From Mycolicibacterium sp. P1-18 (GTDB taxonomy: Bacteria; Actinomycetota; Actinomycetes; Mycobacteriales; Mycobacteriaceae): 64,000 nucleotides of DNA. The notes under the pieces are model-generated. The model saw only the letters and a list, made by a program, of their open reading frames with translations, searched no databases and was not told the origin of the DNA. A program made the translations under genes and the position numbers. Positions 7,333 through 16,578 of the stretch are shown piece by piece; within the stretch, counting starts at the first letter, position 1, and every line of letters begins with the position of its first letter. The DNA lies in contig NZ_NPKR01000006.1 in assembly GCF_008329535.1 (NCBI RefSeq), forward strand, positions 248,001 to 312,000, written 5' to 3'.

Positions 7333-8403
7333 TCAGAGTTCGGCGGCGAGGAGCTCGGCGATCTGAATCGTGTTGAGCGCAGCGCCCTTTCGGAGATTGT
7401 CTCCGGAGACGAACAGCGCAAGGCCACGTCCGTCCGGGGCGCCGGGATCTTGGCGGATGCGGCCGACGAGGGAGTCGTCGGCACCGGCGGCGGCCAACGG
7501 CGTCGGAACGTCCACCAGCTTGACCCCCGGCGCGGAGGCCAGCAGCTCCCGGGCCCGCTCCGGCGACAGCGGCCGCGCGAACTCGGCGTTGATCGACAGC
7601 GAGTGCCCGGTGTACACCGGCACCCGCACGCAGGTGCCGCTGACCAGCAGGTCGGGGATGCCCAGGATCTTGCGGCTCTCGAACCGCAGCTTCTGGTCCT
7701 CGTCAGTCTCCCCGGAGCCGTCGTCGACCAGCGAGCCGGCTAGTGGTACCACGTTGAAGGCGATGGGTGCGACGTACTTGTTCGGGGCGGGGAACGTCAG
7801 CGCCGAACCGTCGTGGACCAGCTGCTCGCTGTCCTCGACGACGGCCCGCGCCTGGCTGAACAGCTCCTCGACGCCGGCCAGTCCGCTGCCGGACACCGCC
7901 TGGTAGGTCGAGGTGATCATCCGGACCAGCTCGGCCTCGTCGTGCAGCACCTTCAGCACCGGCATCGCGGCCATGGTGGTGCAGTTGGGGTTGGCGATGA
8001 TGCCCTTGGGTCGTTTACCGGCGTCTCTGGCGAAGTTGACCTCGCTGACCACGAGCGGAACCTCGGGGTCCTTGCGCCACGCCGACGAGTTGTCGACCAC
8101 GACGGCGCCGGCGGCCGCGAACCGGGGCGCCTGCACCCGAGACATGGTGGCACCGGCGGAGAACAGCGCGATGTCGAGGCCCGAGGGGTCGGCGGTTTCG
8201 GCGTCCTCGACCTCGATCTCCTGGCCGCGGAAGGTCAGCTTCTTGCCCTGCGAGCGGGACGAGGCGAAGAACCGCACCGAGCTCGTCGGGAAGTCGCGCT
8301 CCTCCAACAGCTTTCGCATGACCTGGCCGACCTGTCCGGTCGCGCCGACGACTCCTAGGCTGATGCCCCGGTCGCTTCGCTCCTGCCCACCGATGCTGAC
8401 CAT
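7333..8403 (-). CDS. asd: Aspartate-semialdehyde dehydrogenase
   Basis: Reduces aspartyl phosphate to aspartate semialdehyde with NADPH, the branch point to lysine/diaminopimelate, threonine and methionine. The 356-residue protein shows the Rossmann motif GVVGATGQVGQVM (residues 17-29), the phosphate-binding FFASSRSQGKKL, the active-site cysteine in IIANPNCTTMAAMP, and the TYQAVSGSGLAGVEEL loop. Its ATG (8401-8403) directly follows the TAG of ask (TAG then ATG), so translation is coupled in an ask-asd operon as known in other mycobacteria. Complete and normal in length. Confidence 0.97.
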   Translation of the reverse strand: MVSIGGQERSDRGISLGVVGATGQVGQVMRKLLEERDFPTSSVRFFASSRSQGKKLTFRGQEIEVEDAETADPSGLDIALFSAGATMSRVQAPRFAAAGAVVVDNSSAWRKDPEVPLVVSEVNFARDAGKRPKGIIANPNCTTMAAMPVLKVLHDEAELVRMITSTYQAVSGSGLAGVEELFSQARAVVEDSEQLVHDGSALTFPAPNKYVAPIAFNVVPLAGSLVDDGSGETDEDQKLRFESRKILGIPDLLVSGTCVRVPVYTGHSLSINAEFARPLSPERARELLASAPGVKLVDVPTPLAAAGADDSLVGRIRQDPGAPDGRGLALFVSGDNLRKGAALNTIQIAELLAAEL

Positions 8404-9669
<1,266 letters not shown>

Positions 9670-9761
9670 TGTTCGCCTTTCCGTTCACGCGTGAGTCCCA
9701 TAAAGGATAAGGGGTCTGCGCACCCGATTTTCCCGTCCCGCCCGGCGGTACGGTCGGACCC

Positions 9762-10373
9762 GTGACCGACAGACTCGCCGACACCCGCGTACCGATCCTC
9801 GAGCCGCTCGCGGCGCGCTGGAGTGCACGTGCGTTCGACCCCCGGGCGACGCTCACCGCAGAGCAGCTGACGGCGGTTCTCGAGGCCGCCCGCTGGGCTG
9901 CGACCTGGGGTGGCCGCCAGCCGGTCCGGTTCGTGGTGGGCGTCCGGGGGGACCAGACGTTCGACGGGCTGGTGGCGACGCTCAAGCGCGGCAACTCCTA
10001 CGCCACTGCCGCGAGTGCACTGCTCCTGGTCTGCGCCGACGAGGGACCCGACGACAACACGGCGGCATACTCGCTGGTCGACGCCGGAGCCGCGATCGCC
10101 AACGCCAGCGTCGAGGCGGTCGCGCGGGGGCTGGTCGCACATCCGATGGCCGGGTTCGACGCCGACGCCGCACGGGCGGCCTTCGACGTTCCCGCCGACG
10201 TCAGACCGGTGGCCGTGCTGGCGGTGGGCACCCTGGGCGACTACTCGACGGCCGACCCGGCGATCGTCGAACGGGACTCCAAGCCCCGGGAGCGCCTGCC
10301 GCTGGAGCAGGTCGCGTTCGCCAGCCGGTGGGGCACCCCGTTCACAGTGGACAGGTCTTCAACAGATCTCTGA
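9762..10373 (+). CDS. Nitroreductase family FMN oxidoreductase
   Basis: A 203-residue NAD(P)H:FMN nitroreductase-like protein. Typical landmarks are RWSARAFDP near the N-terminus (FMN phosphate contact), LTAVLEAARWAATWGGRQPVRF, and the C-terminal SRPRERLPLEQV-like segment ending in SRWGTPF. It starts with GTG in a divergent position to ask. The last 32 bases overlap the 3' end of the convergent gene at 10342. Substrate unknown; quinone or nitroaromatic reduction is typical of the fold. Confidence 0.88.
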   Translation: MTDRLADTRVPILEPLAARWSARAFDPRATLTAEQLTAVLEAARWAATWGGRQPVRFVVGVRGDQTFDGLVATLKRGNSYATAASALLLVCADEGPDDNTAAYSLVDAGAAIANASVEAVARGLVAHPMAGFDADAARAAFDVPADVRPVAVLAVGTLGDYSTADPAIVERDSKPRERLPLEQVAFASRWGTPFTVDRSSTDL

Positions 10374-10809
10374 CCTGGGCCTCGTACTGATCGTTGAACG
10401 CGCTCACCACCATGGCCGACGCGGGCGCGGCGGCCCCCGGAGCAGTCCGCGCGGCCTGAGCGTCGTAGTCCAGCCGGGCCCGGACCAACCGGTCGGCGGT
10501 CTGCGCCACGTCGCGCGCGGGGCCGGCCAGGTCGGGTGCGGAGACCTTTGACGCGCGGTCGGCCAACCCGTCCGTCCAGTCGCGGTAGTCGAGTTCGCTG
10601 GGTTCGGTCTCCGAACCGTAGGACCCGGGCTCGGGGACGTGGGTCTTGGCGTTGAGCCGTTCGATCTGAGACTTGTTGAAGGACAGCAGGTCCCGCACCG
10701 GTGCACAGTCCGACGAGGACGGTCCACGGAAGAACAGCCACCAGACGCCGCCGCCGATCAGGATGGCCACCAGCACCACGACCGTCGTCAGCGGCCTCAC
10801 GCGTTTCAC
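10342..10809 (-). CDS. Membrane-anchored extracytoplasmic protein of unknown function
   Basis: A 155-residue protein with a single N-terminal transmembrane anchor (residues 7-27, TTVVVLVAILIGGGVWWLFF) and a helical extracytoplasmic domain. Two cysteines, SSDCAPV just after the anchor and KTCPL at the extreme C-terminus, could close a disulfide that joins the ends of the domain. No known domain is recognised. The 3' end overlaps the nitroreductase gene tail to tail by 32 bases, and upstream it is divergent from the amt promoter. Confidence 0.75.
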   Translation of the reverse strand: MKRVRPLTTVVVLVAILIGGGVWWLFFRGPSSSDCAPVRDLLSFNKSQIERLNAKTHVPEPGSYGSETEPSELDYRDWTDGLADRASKVSAPDLAGPARDVAQTADRLVRARLDYDAQAARTAPGAAAPASAMVVSAFNDQYEAQVRDLLKTCPL

Positions 10810-10855
10810 GCCTCGATGCTGGCACAGGTGCGGGGCGTGGTGCCGCCGAGGACGT

Positions 10856-10893
10856 TTAACGTGGGCGAAACCTCACAGGTAAGTCCACGTAAC
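10856..10893 (+). promoter_or_regulatory. GlnR-like box array upstream of amt
   Basis: Four short boxes lie on one face of the helix at 11-bp steps: TTAAC (10856), GAAAC (10867), GGTAA (10878) and GTAAC (10889), each separated by 6 nt. This is the layout of actinobacterial GlnR sites (GTnAC-n6-GnAAC repeats) in front of nitrogen-assimilation genes. It lies 65 bp before the amt start, so induction under nitrogen limitation is expected. Confidence 0.7.
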
Positions 10894-10957
10894 AGAAACC
10901 TCGTTCACTGCCAGTGATCGGCCTCGAGGGGGCCGCACCACTGATGGAGAGTTCCCG

Positions 10958-12220
10958 ATGGATGTAGTTGACACCGGCACCACGGCATTCATGCTGTGTT
11001 GCATCATCGGCCTCACGCTGATGATCCCCGGGCTGGCGCTGTTCTACGGCGGCATGGTCTCGGTCAAGAGTTCGACCAACATGATGATGATGACCTTCGG
11101 GGCAGTGGCCGTCGTCGGCGTCCTGTGGGTGCTGTTCGGCTTCTCCATGGTGTTCGGCACCAGCTACGGCGGCTTCGTCGGCAGCTTCACCGAGTTCGCC
11201 GGGATGAAGGACCTGCTCGAGTCGCAGACCACCATCTCCGGCCTGCAGGTCAGCCTGTTCGCGCTCTTCCAGGCGCTCTTCGCGGCCATCACCGTCGCGC
11301 TGATCTCGGGCGCGGTCGCGGACCGCATGAAGTTCGGCGCGTGGATGGTGTTCGCCGTGTTCTGGGCGGTGCTGGTGTACTTCCCCGTCGCCCACTGGGT
11401 GTTTGCCTTCGACGGCGTGGTCACCGAGAACTCCGTCGGCGGCTGGATCGCCAACAGCCTCAAGGCCATTGACTTCGCCGGTGGCACCGCCGTGCACATC
11501 AACGCCGGCGCCGCCGCGCTCGCCGTGGCGATCGTGCTCGGCAAGTCGGCGATGTTCGGACAGCTCCGCAAGCCGCACAACGTGCCCCTGACGCTGCTCG
11601 GCGCGGGCCTGCTGTGGGCCGGCTGGTACGCGTTCAACGGCGGTTCGGCCCTGGCCGCGGGCAACTCGGCCGCCATCGTCATGGTCACCACCTTCGTGGC
11701 GACCTGCGCCGCCACCCTCGCGTGGTTGGCCGTGGAGAAGCTCAAGGACGGGCACGTCACCGGCGTCGGTGCGGCATCCGGCGCCATCACCGGCCTCGTC
11801 GCGATCACCCCCGCCTGTGGTGCGGTCACGCCCATGGGTGCCATCGCGGTCGGCGCCATCGCCGGCGCGGTCTGCGTCTACGCCGTCGGCCTCAAGGAGC
11901 GCTTCGGCTACGACGACTCGCTCGACGTCGTCGGCGTGCACCTCGTCGGCGGCGTCATCGGCACCGTGCTGATCGGCTTCTTCGCCAGCGCCAGCATGCC
12001 CAACGCCACCGACGGCGTCTTCTACGGCGGCGGCTTCAGCCAGCTCTGGAAGCAGATCATCGCCGCCGGCGCGGTCATGGCCTACTCGTTCGTCGTCGCC
12101 TTCGCCATCGCGTACGCGATCAAGAAGACGATGGGCATTCGCATCTCCCCCGAGGACGAGGAAAGCGGCATCGACGCCAAACTGCACCGCGACGCGGCAT
12201 ACGAGCTGCAGACGCTGTAG
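10958..12220 (+). CDS. amt: Ammonium transporter (Amt family)
   Basis: Trimeric membrane channel for ammonium/ammonia uptake. The 420 residues contain about 11 hydrophobic helices and Amt motifs: ALFYGGMVSVKSS in TM1, DFAGGTAVHINAGAAAL with the first pore His, then WAGWYAFNGGSALA and VHLVGGVIGTVLIGFF with the second pore His. The start is ATG with GGAGAG 7 nt upstream. Unlike many bacteria, no glnK or glnD gene follows; the next gene is leuA. The GlnR-like array upstream suggests nitrogen control. Confidence 0.96.
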   Translation: MDVVDTGTTAFMLCCIIGLTLMIPGLALFYGGMVSVKSSTNMMMMTFGAVAVVGVLWVLFGFSMVFGTSYGGFVGSFTEFAGMKDLLESQTTISGLQVSLFALFQALFAAITVALISGAVADRMKFGAWMVFAVFWAVLVYFPVAHWVFAFDGVVTENSVGGWIANSLKAIDFAGGTAVHINAGAAALAVAIVLGKSAMFGQLRKPHNVPLTLLGAGLLWAGWYAFNGGSALAAGNSAAIVMVTTFVATCAATLAWLAVEKLKDGHVTGVGAASGAITGLVAITPACGAVTPMGAIAVGAIAGAVCVYAVGLKERFGYDDSLDVVGVHLVGGVIGTVLIGFFASASMPNATDGVFYGGGFSQLWKQIIAAGAVMAYSFVVAFAIAYAIKKTMGIRISPEDEESGIDAKLHRDAAYELQTL

Positions 12221-12351
12221 ATACCGGCCCCGACCGGCGCGATTCGCCCCGCGCCGGTCGGGACCTCTTCACCTGGTCGAGCTGCCCGTCCGGCCTCCCA
12301 GGTCCGAGCCGAGGTTTTGGAGAAGCGCCCTCGCGGAGTAGGGTGGCCCAC

Positions 12352-12393
12352 GTGCAGCGGTCGCTCCTCCTCGGACGCCGCGACGGGGTCTGA
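12352..12393 (+). CDS. Putative leucine-rich leader peptide of leuA (13 aa)
   Basis: A GTG-started mini-frame encodes V-Q-R-S-L-L-L-G-R-R-D-G-V and stops with TGA at 12391-12393. Three leucine codons in a row (CTC CTC CTC, 12364-12372), 98 bases upstream of a leucine-biosynthesis gene, are the classic signature of attenuation. Actinobacterial leuA leader peptides have been predicted before. The stop lies inside the first pairing segment of the structure described next. Confidence 0.65.
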   Translation: MQRSLLLGRRDGV

Positions 12394-12466
12394 TCCAGAC
12401 TGGCTTCCTGTCGCGGGTTGTCTTGATGCGCCGGTCTGATCTTCCCAGACTCGAACCGGAGCGAGA
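12387..12466 (+). promoter_or_regulatory. leuA attenuator with alternative pairings
   Basis: Four short segments can pair in exclusive ways: 1 GTCTG (12388-12392), 2 CAGAC (12396-12400, extended to CAGACTGG), 3 CCGGTCTG (12431-12438) and 4 CAGAC (12446-12450) followed by ACCGG. Pairs 1:2 and 3:4 versus 2:3 form a ribosome-stalling switch with the Leu-rich leader. No U-run follows segment 4, but segment 4 ends in the leuA ribosome site (GGAG at 12457-12460), so 3:4 could hide it. Confidence 0.6.
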
Positions 12467-12469
12467 ACC

Positions 12470-14278
12470 GTGAACAATCCCAACCCCCATTCCATTGACG
12501 CCTACACCTCGGCGCGCACCATCAACACGCCGTCCGGCGACCGCCATCCAGGCCAGCCCGCGTGGAACACCCAGCGCGGCACCTCGATGCCCGTCAGCCG
12601 CTACCGCCCCTTCGCCGCTGAAGTAGAGCCCGTCACGCTGCCCGACCGCACGTGGCCGGACAAGGTCGTCGAGACCGCACCGATGTGGTGCGCCGTCGAC
12701 CTGCGCGACGGAAACCAGGCCCTGATCGACCCCATGAGCCCGGAACGCAAGCGGCGCATGTTCGACCTGCTGGTCCGCATGGGCTACAAGGAGATCGAAG
12801 TCGGCTTCCCGTCGGCGAGCCAGACCGACTTCGACTTCGTCCGCGAAATCATCACCGACGGTGCGATTCCCGACGACGTCACCATCCAGGTGCTGACGCA
12901 GTGCCGGGCCGAACTGATCGAGCGGACGTTCGAGGCTTGCGCGGGCGCACCCAAGGTGATCGTGCACTTCTACAACTCGACGTCGATCCTGCAGCGGCGC
13001 GTGGTGTTCCGCGCCGACCGGGAGGCCGTCAAGAAGATCGCCACCGACGGCGCCGAGATGTGCGTCGCCGAGGCCGCGAAACACCCTGGGACGCACTGGC
13101 GTTTCGAGTACTCCCCCGAGTCCTACACGGGCACCGAGCTCGAATACGCCAAGGAGGTATGCGACGCGGTCTCGGAAATCGTCGGCGCCACCCCCGAGAA
13201 CCCGCTGATCGTCAACCTGCCCGCCACCGTCGAGATGGCCACCCCCAACGTCTACGCCGACTCGATCGAGTGGATGAGCCGCAACCTGGCCCGCCGCGAC
13301 TCGATCATCCTGAGCCTGCACCCGCACAACGACCGCGGAACCGCCGTCGCCGCAGCCGAATTGGGTTACCAGGCCGGTGCCGACCGCATTGAGGGCTGCC
13401 TGTTCGGCAACGGTGAACGCACGGGCAACGTCTGCCTGGTGACGCTGGGGCTGAACATGTTCAGCCGCGGCGTCGACCCCCAGATCGACTTCTCCAACAT
13501 CGACGAGATCCGCCGCACCGTCGAGTACTGCAACCAGCTGCCGGTGCACGAACGCCACCCGTACGGCGGCGATCTGGTCTACACCGCCTTCTCCGGCAGC
13601 CACCAGGACGCCATCAACAAGGGCCTGGACGCCATGAAGGTCGACGCAGACGCGGCCGGTTCCGACATCGGCGACATCCTGTGGCAGGTGCCGTATCTGC
13701 CCATCGACCCGAAGGACGTCGGCCGCACCTACGAGGCCGTCATCCGGGTGAATTCCCAGTCCGGCAAGGGCGGCGTGGCCTACATCATGAAGGCCGACCA
13801 CGGGCTGGCCCTGCCGCGGCGGCTGCAGATCGAATTCAGCCAGGCCATCCAGAAGATCACCGACGGCGAGGGTGGCGAGGTGTCGCCCAAGGAGATGTGG
13901 GACGTCTTCGCCGACGAGTACCTGGCCCCGATCACGCCCCTGGAGCGCATCCGGCAGAAGGTCGACGCGGCCGAGGAAGACGGCGGCACGGACACGATCA
14001 CCGCCACGGTGAAGGTGAACGGCGAGGAGCGCGAGATCGTCGGCGCGGGCAACGGTCCGCTGGCGGCCTTCGTCGACGCGATCGGCGCCGTCGGCTTCGA
14101 CGTCAGCGTGCTCGACTACTCCGAGCACGCACTGTCGGCGGGCGAGGAAGCCCAGGCCGCGGCCTACGTCGAGGCGTCGGTGGGCGGTACGACGGTGTGG
14201 GGTGTCGGCATCGCGACGTCCATCACCACCGCGTCGCTGCGGGCCGTCGTGTCCGCGGTGAACCGGGCCGCTCGCTAG
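12470..14278 (+). CDS. leuA: 2-isopropylmalate synthase
   Basis: Condenses acetyl-CoA with 2-ketoisovalerate, the first committed step to leucine. The 602-residue actinobacterial long form has a catalytic TIM barrel: WCAVDLRDGNQALIDP with the metal Asp, EVGFPSASQTDFDFV, and the metal-binding SLHPHNDRGTAVAAAE (HxH), followed by LFGNGERTGNVCLV. A C-terminal regulatory domain from about residue 490 normally binds leucine for feedback inhibition. The start is GTG with GGAG upstream. Its stop shares CTAG with the convergent exonuclease gene. The expected tandem repeat of some M. tuberculosis leuA alleles is not seen. Confidence 0.97.
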   Translation: MNNPNPHSIDAYTSARTINTPSGDRHPGQPAWNTQRGTSMPVSRYRPFAAEVEPVTLPDRTWPDKVVETAPMWCAVDLRDGNQALIDPMSPERKRRMFDLLVRMGYKEIEVGFPSASQTDFDFVREIITDGAIPDDVTIQVLTQCRAELIERTFEACAGAPKVIVHFYNSTSILQRRVVFRADREAVKKIATDGAEMCVAEAAKHPGTHWRFEYSPESYTGTELEYAKEVCDAVSEIVGATPENPLIVNLPATVEMATPNVYADSIEWMSRNLARRDSIILSLHPHNDRGTAVAAAELGYQAGADRIEGCLFGNGERTGNVCLVTLGLNMFSRGVDPQIDFSNIDEIRRTVEYCNQLPVHERHPYGGDLVYTAFSGSHQDAINKGLDAMKVDADAAGSDIGDILWQVPYLPIDPKDVGRTYEAVIRVNSQSGKGGVAYIMKADHGLALPRRLQIEFSQAIQKITDGEGGEVSPKEMWDVFADEYLAPITPLERIRQKVDAAEEDGGTDTITATVKVNGEEREIVGAGNGPLAAFVDAIGAVGFDVSVLDYSEHALSAGEEAQAAAYVEASVGGTTVWGVGIATSITTASLRAVVSAVNRAAR

Positions 14279-15264
14279 AACAAGGCGTACTGGTCGCCCC
14301 GGAGCGTGGGGTCGGTGAACTGCTCCACTCCGGTGCCGCCGACGACGTGTTCGATCAGCGCGGTGAACGTCGCGTCGTCGACCAGCGGGATGCCCATCTC
14401 ACGGGCCTGATAGCCGCGGCCCTGCTCCGGGTCGGCGTCGTTGCACACCACCAACGACGTCTGCTGGTCGACGATGTCGGCGTACGACAGTCCGACGTGC
14501 AGCATCCGTTCGATGAGTTCCTCGTAGGTGTGGGTCACCTCGGCGGACAGGGCCACCCGCATGCCTTGGACCAGTGGCCGGCCGGCGACGAACCGGCCGG
14601 GGTTCTGGAAGTCGCCCGGCAGCCGGGCCGCCAGGGTGCGCAGCGGCAGCAGTTCGTCATGGGTGACCTGACCGTTGGGCCAGGTGCGCCGCGACACCGG
14701 CCGGACCGGGAGCCAGGCGTTGCGGTCGTGGGCGCCCGCGAGTGACGGCTTGAGGATCTGGGCGAGCACCATCGCGTCGTCGAGCGCGTCGTGGGGGCGC
14801 ATCTGGGTGACGCCCCAATGCGCGGCCAGCGTCTCCAGCCGCAGGTTCTCGACGCCGAGGTGGAGCCGCCGAGCCAGCTCGACGGTGCACATCACGGTGT
14901 CGACGGGCAGCTCGGCCCCCGCCAGCTCGGCCTCGTTGGCCAGGAAGGAGTAGTCGAAGCCGACGTTGTGCGCCACCAGCGTGCGGCCCTCGAGGACTGC
15001 GTTGAGCTCGCCGACGATCTCGGCGAAGGTCGGCTGACCCTGCAGCATCTCGGTGGTCAGGCCGTGGACGTGGGTGGGCCCGGGGTCGACGCCCGGGTTG
15101 AGCAGGGTCGCGAAGCTGCCCTCGACGTTGCCGTCGTCGCCGAGCGCCAGCGCGGCCACGCTGACGACGCGAGCCTGACGCGGATGGAACCCCGTCGTCT
15201 CGACGTCGACCACGGCCCAGCCCGCACCGGGCTCGGAGGCCGGTCGGCCGAACGTTTGGCTCAC
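14275..15264 (-). CDS. DnaQ-like DEDDh 3'-5' exonuclease with BRCT-like C-terminus (Rv3711c-like)
   Basis: The 329-residue protein has an RNase T/DnaQ exonuclease fold at residues 15-185: AVVDVETTGFHP (Asp and Glu), LVAHNVGFDYSFL, and HDALDDAMVLAQIL (His and Asp) give all four metal-binding acids plus the general-base His. A C-terminal part from about residue 230 (GMRVALSAEVTHTYEELIERM, SLVVCNDADPEQ) resembles a BRCT module. This is the DNA-polymerase-III-epsilon-like protein next to leuA in mycobacteria. A GTG start (VSQTFGRPASEP) was chosen because the open frame further upstream covers the murT start. Role in proofreading or repair is inferred. Confidence 0.9.
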   Translation of the reverse strand: MSQTFGRPASEPGAGWAVVDVETTGFHPRQARVVSVAALALGDDGNVEGSFATLLNPGVDPGPTHVHGLTTEMLQGQPTFAEIVGELNAVLEGRTLVAHNVGFDYSFLANEAELAGAELPVDTVMCTVELARRLHLGVENLRLETLAAHWGVTQMRPHDALDDAMVLAQILKPSLAGAHDRNAWLPVRPVSRRTWPNGQVTHDELLPLRTLAARLPGDFQNPGRFVAGRPLVQGMRVALSAEVTHTYEELIERMLHVGLSYADIVDQQTSLVVCNDADPEQGRGYQAREMGIPLVDDATFTALIEHVVGGTGVEQFTDPTLRGDQYALF

Positions 15265-15338
15265 GATTCGAGGATGGCACGCGACCCCGACAAGCCCCGA
15301 CCGAGACGCCGCGTGTCGCCAGCCGACTTTCGCCCTTT

Positions 15339-15344
15339 TAGACT
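15339..15344 (+). promoter_or_regulatory. -10 box TAGACT of leaderless murT transcript
   Basis: TAGACT (TANNNT) stands exactly 7 nt before the ATG at 15352, the spacing typical of mycobacterial leaderless mRNAs. This decides the start codon over the upstream in-frame ATG at 15274. Confidence 0.65.
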
Positions 15345-15351
15345 GCCGGGA

Positions 15352-16578
15352 ATGGTCACCACTCGGGGTCGAATCGCGTTGGGCGCCGGGTCGGCGGCCC
15401 GGTGGGCCTCGCGCGTCACCGGCCGTGGCGCCGGCGCGATGATCGGCGGGCTCGTCTCCATGGCCTTGGACAGGTCGATCCTGGGCCAGCTCGGCACCGG
15501 ACGCAGCTCCGTCGTCGTGACCGGCACGAATGGCAAGTCGACCACCACCAGGATGACCGCCGCCGCCCTCGCCACGATGGGTCCCGTCGCCACCAACGCC
15601 GAGGGCGCGAACATGGACGCTGGGCTGATCGCGGCGCTGGCCGGCGACCGCACGGCCACGCTTGCGGCGCTCGAGGTCGACGAGATGCACGTCCCGCACG
15701 TCCTCGACGCGGTGCCCGCCGCGGTGGTCGTGCTGCTCAACCTGTCGCGTGACCAGCTCGACCGCGTGGGTGAGATCAACCACATCGAGCGCACGCTGCG
15801 AGCCGGGCTGGCGCGCCACGGCGACACCGTCGTCGTGGCCAACTGCGACGACGTGCTGATGACGTCGGCGGCCTACGACAGCCCGAACGTGGTGTGGGTG
15901 GCCGCCGGGGGCACGTGGGCCAACGACTCGGTCAGCTGCCCCCGCAGCGGCGAGGTGATCGTCCGCGAGGAGTCCCACTGGTACTCCACGGGCACCGACT
16001 TCAAGCGGCCCTCCCCGCAGTGGTGGTACGACGACACCCACGTGCACGGCCCCGACGGCCTCGAGCTGCCGATGGCGTTGGCATTGCCCGGCGCCGTCAA
16101 CCGCGGCAACGCCACGCAGGCGATCGCGGCGGCGGTCACCCTCGGCGCCGATCCCGCGGCGGCCGTCGCGGCGGTGTCCGGCGTCGACGAGGTCGCGGGC
16201 CGCTACCGCACCGTGCAGCTGGGCGAGCACACGGTGCGGGTGCTGCTCGCCAAGAATCCCGCCGGCTGGCACGAGGCGCTGTCGATGGTGGACAAGCACG
16301 GGGCGGGCGTCGTCATCTCGGTCAACGGTCAGGTCCCCGACGGCGAGGACCTATCGTGGCTGTGGGACGTCCGGTTCGAGCACTTCGACGACACCACGGT
16401 GGTCGCCGCGGGGGAGCGCGGCACCGACCTGGCGGTGCGCCTGGGGTACGCCGGCGTGGAGCACACCCTGGTGCACGACACCGTGAAGGCCATCGCGTCG
16501 TGCCCGCCCGGCCACGTCGAGGTGATCGCCAACTACACCGCGTTCCTTCAACTCAACCGGCGGCTGCCCCGTGAGTGA
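15352..16578 (+). CDS. murT: MurT: lipid II isoglutaminyl synthase, Mur-ligase subunit
   Basis: With GatD it amidates the alpha-carboxyl of D-glutamate in lipid II. The 408 residues form a Mur-ligase middle domain with P-loop VVVTGTNGKSTTTRM (about residue 55-70), LEVDEMHVPHVL and LLNLSRDQLDRVGEI, and a C-terminal DUF1727 domain (VLLAKNPAGWHEAL, LGYAGVEHTLVHDTV) carrying the conserved Asp/His partner for GatD. Gram-positive MurTs have a four-Cys zinc ribbon; here the region holds only one Cys (VSCPRSGE), so the ribbon seems lost. gatD overlaps by 8 bases, giving an operon. Confidence 0.94.
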   Translation: MVTTRGRIALGAGSAARWASRVTGRGAGAMIGGLVSMALDRSILGQLGTGRSSVVVTGTNGKSTTTRMTAAALATMGPVATNAEGANMDAGLIAALAGDRTATLAALEVDEMHVPHVLDAVPAAVVVLLNLSRDQLDRVGEINHIERTLRAGLARHGDTVVVANCDDVLMTSAAYDSPNVVWVAAGGTWANDSVSCPRSGEVIVREESHWYSTGTDFKRPSPQWWYDDTHVHGPDGLELPMALALPGAVNRGNATQAIAAAVTLGADPAAAVAAVSGVDEVAGRYRTVQLGEHTVRVLLAKNPAGWHEALSMVDKHGAGVVISVNGQVPDGEDLSWLWDVRFEHFDDTTVVAAGERGTDLAVRLGYAGVEHTLVHDTVKAIASCPPGHVEVIANYTAFLQLNRRLPRE

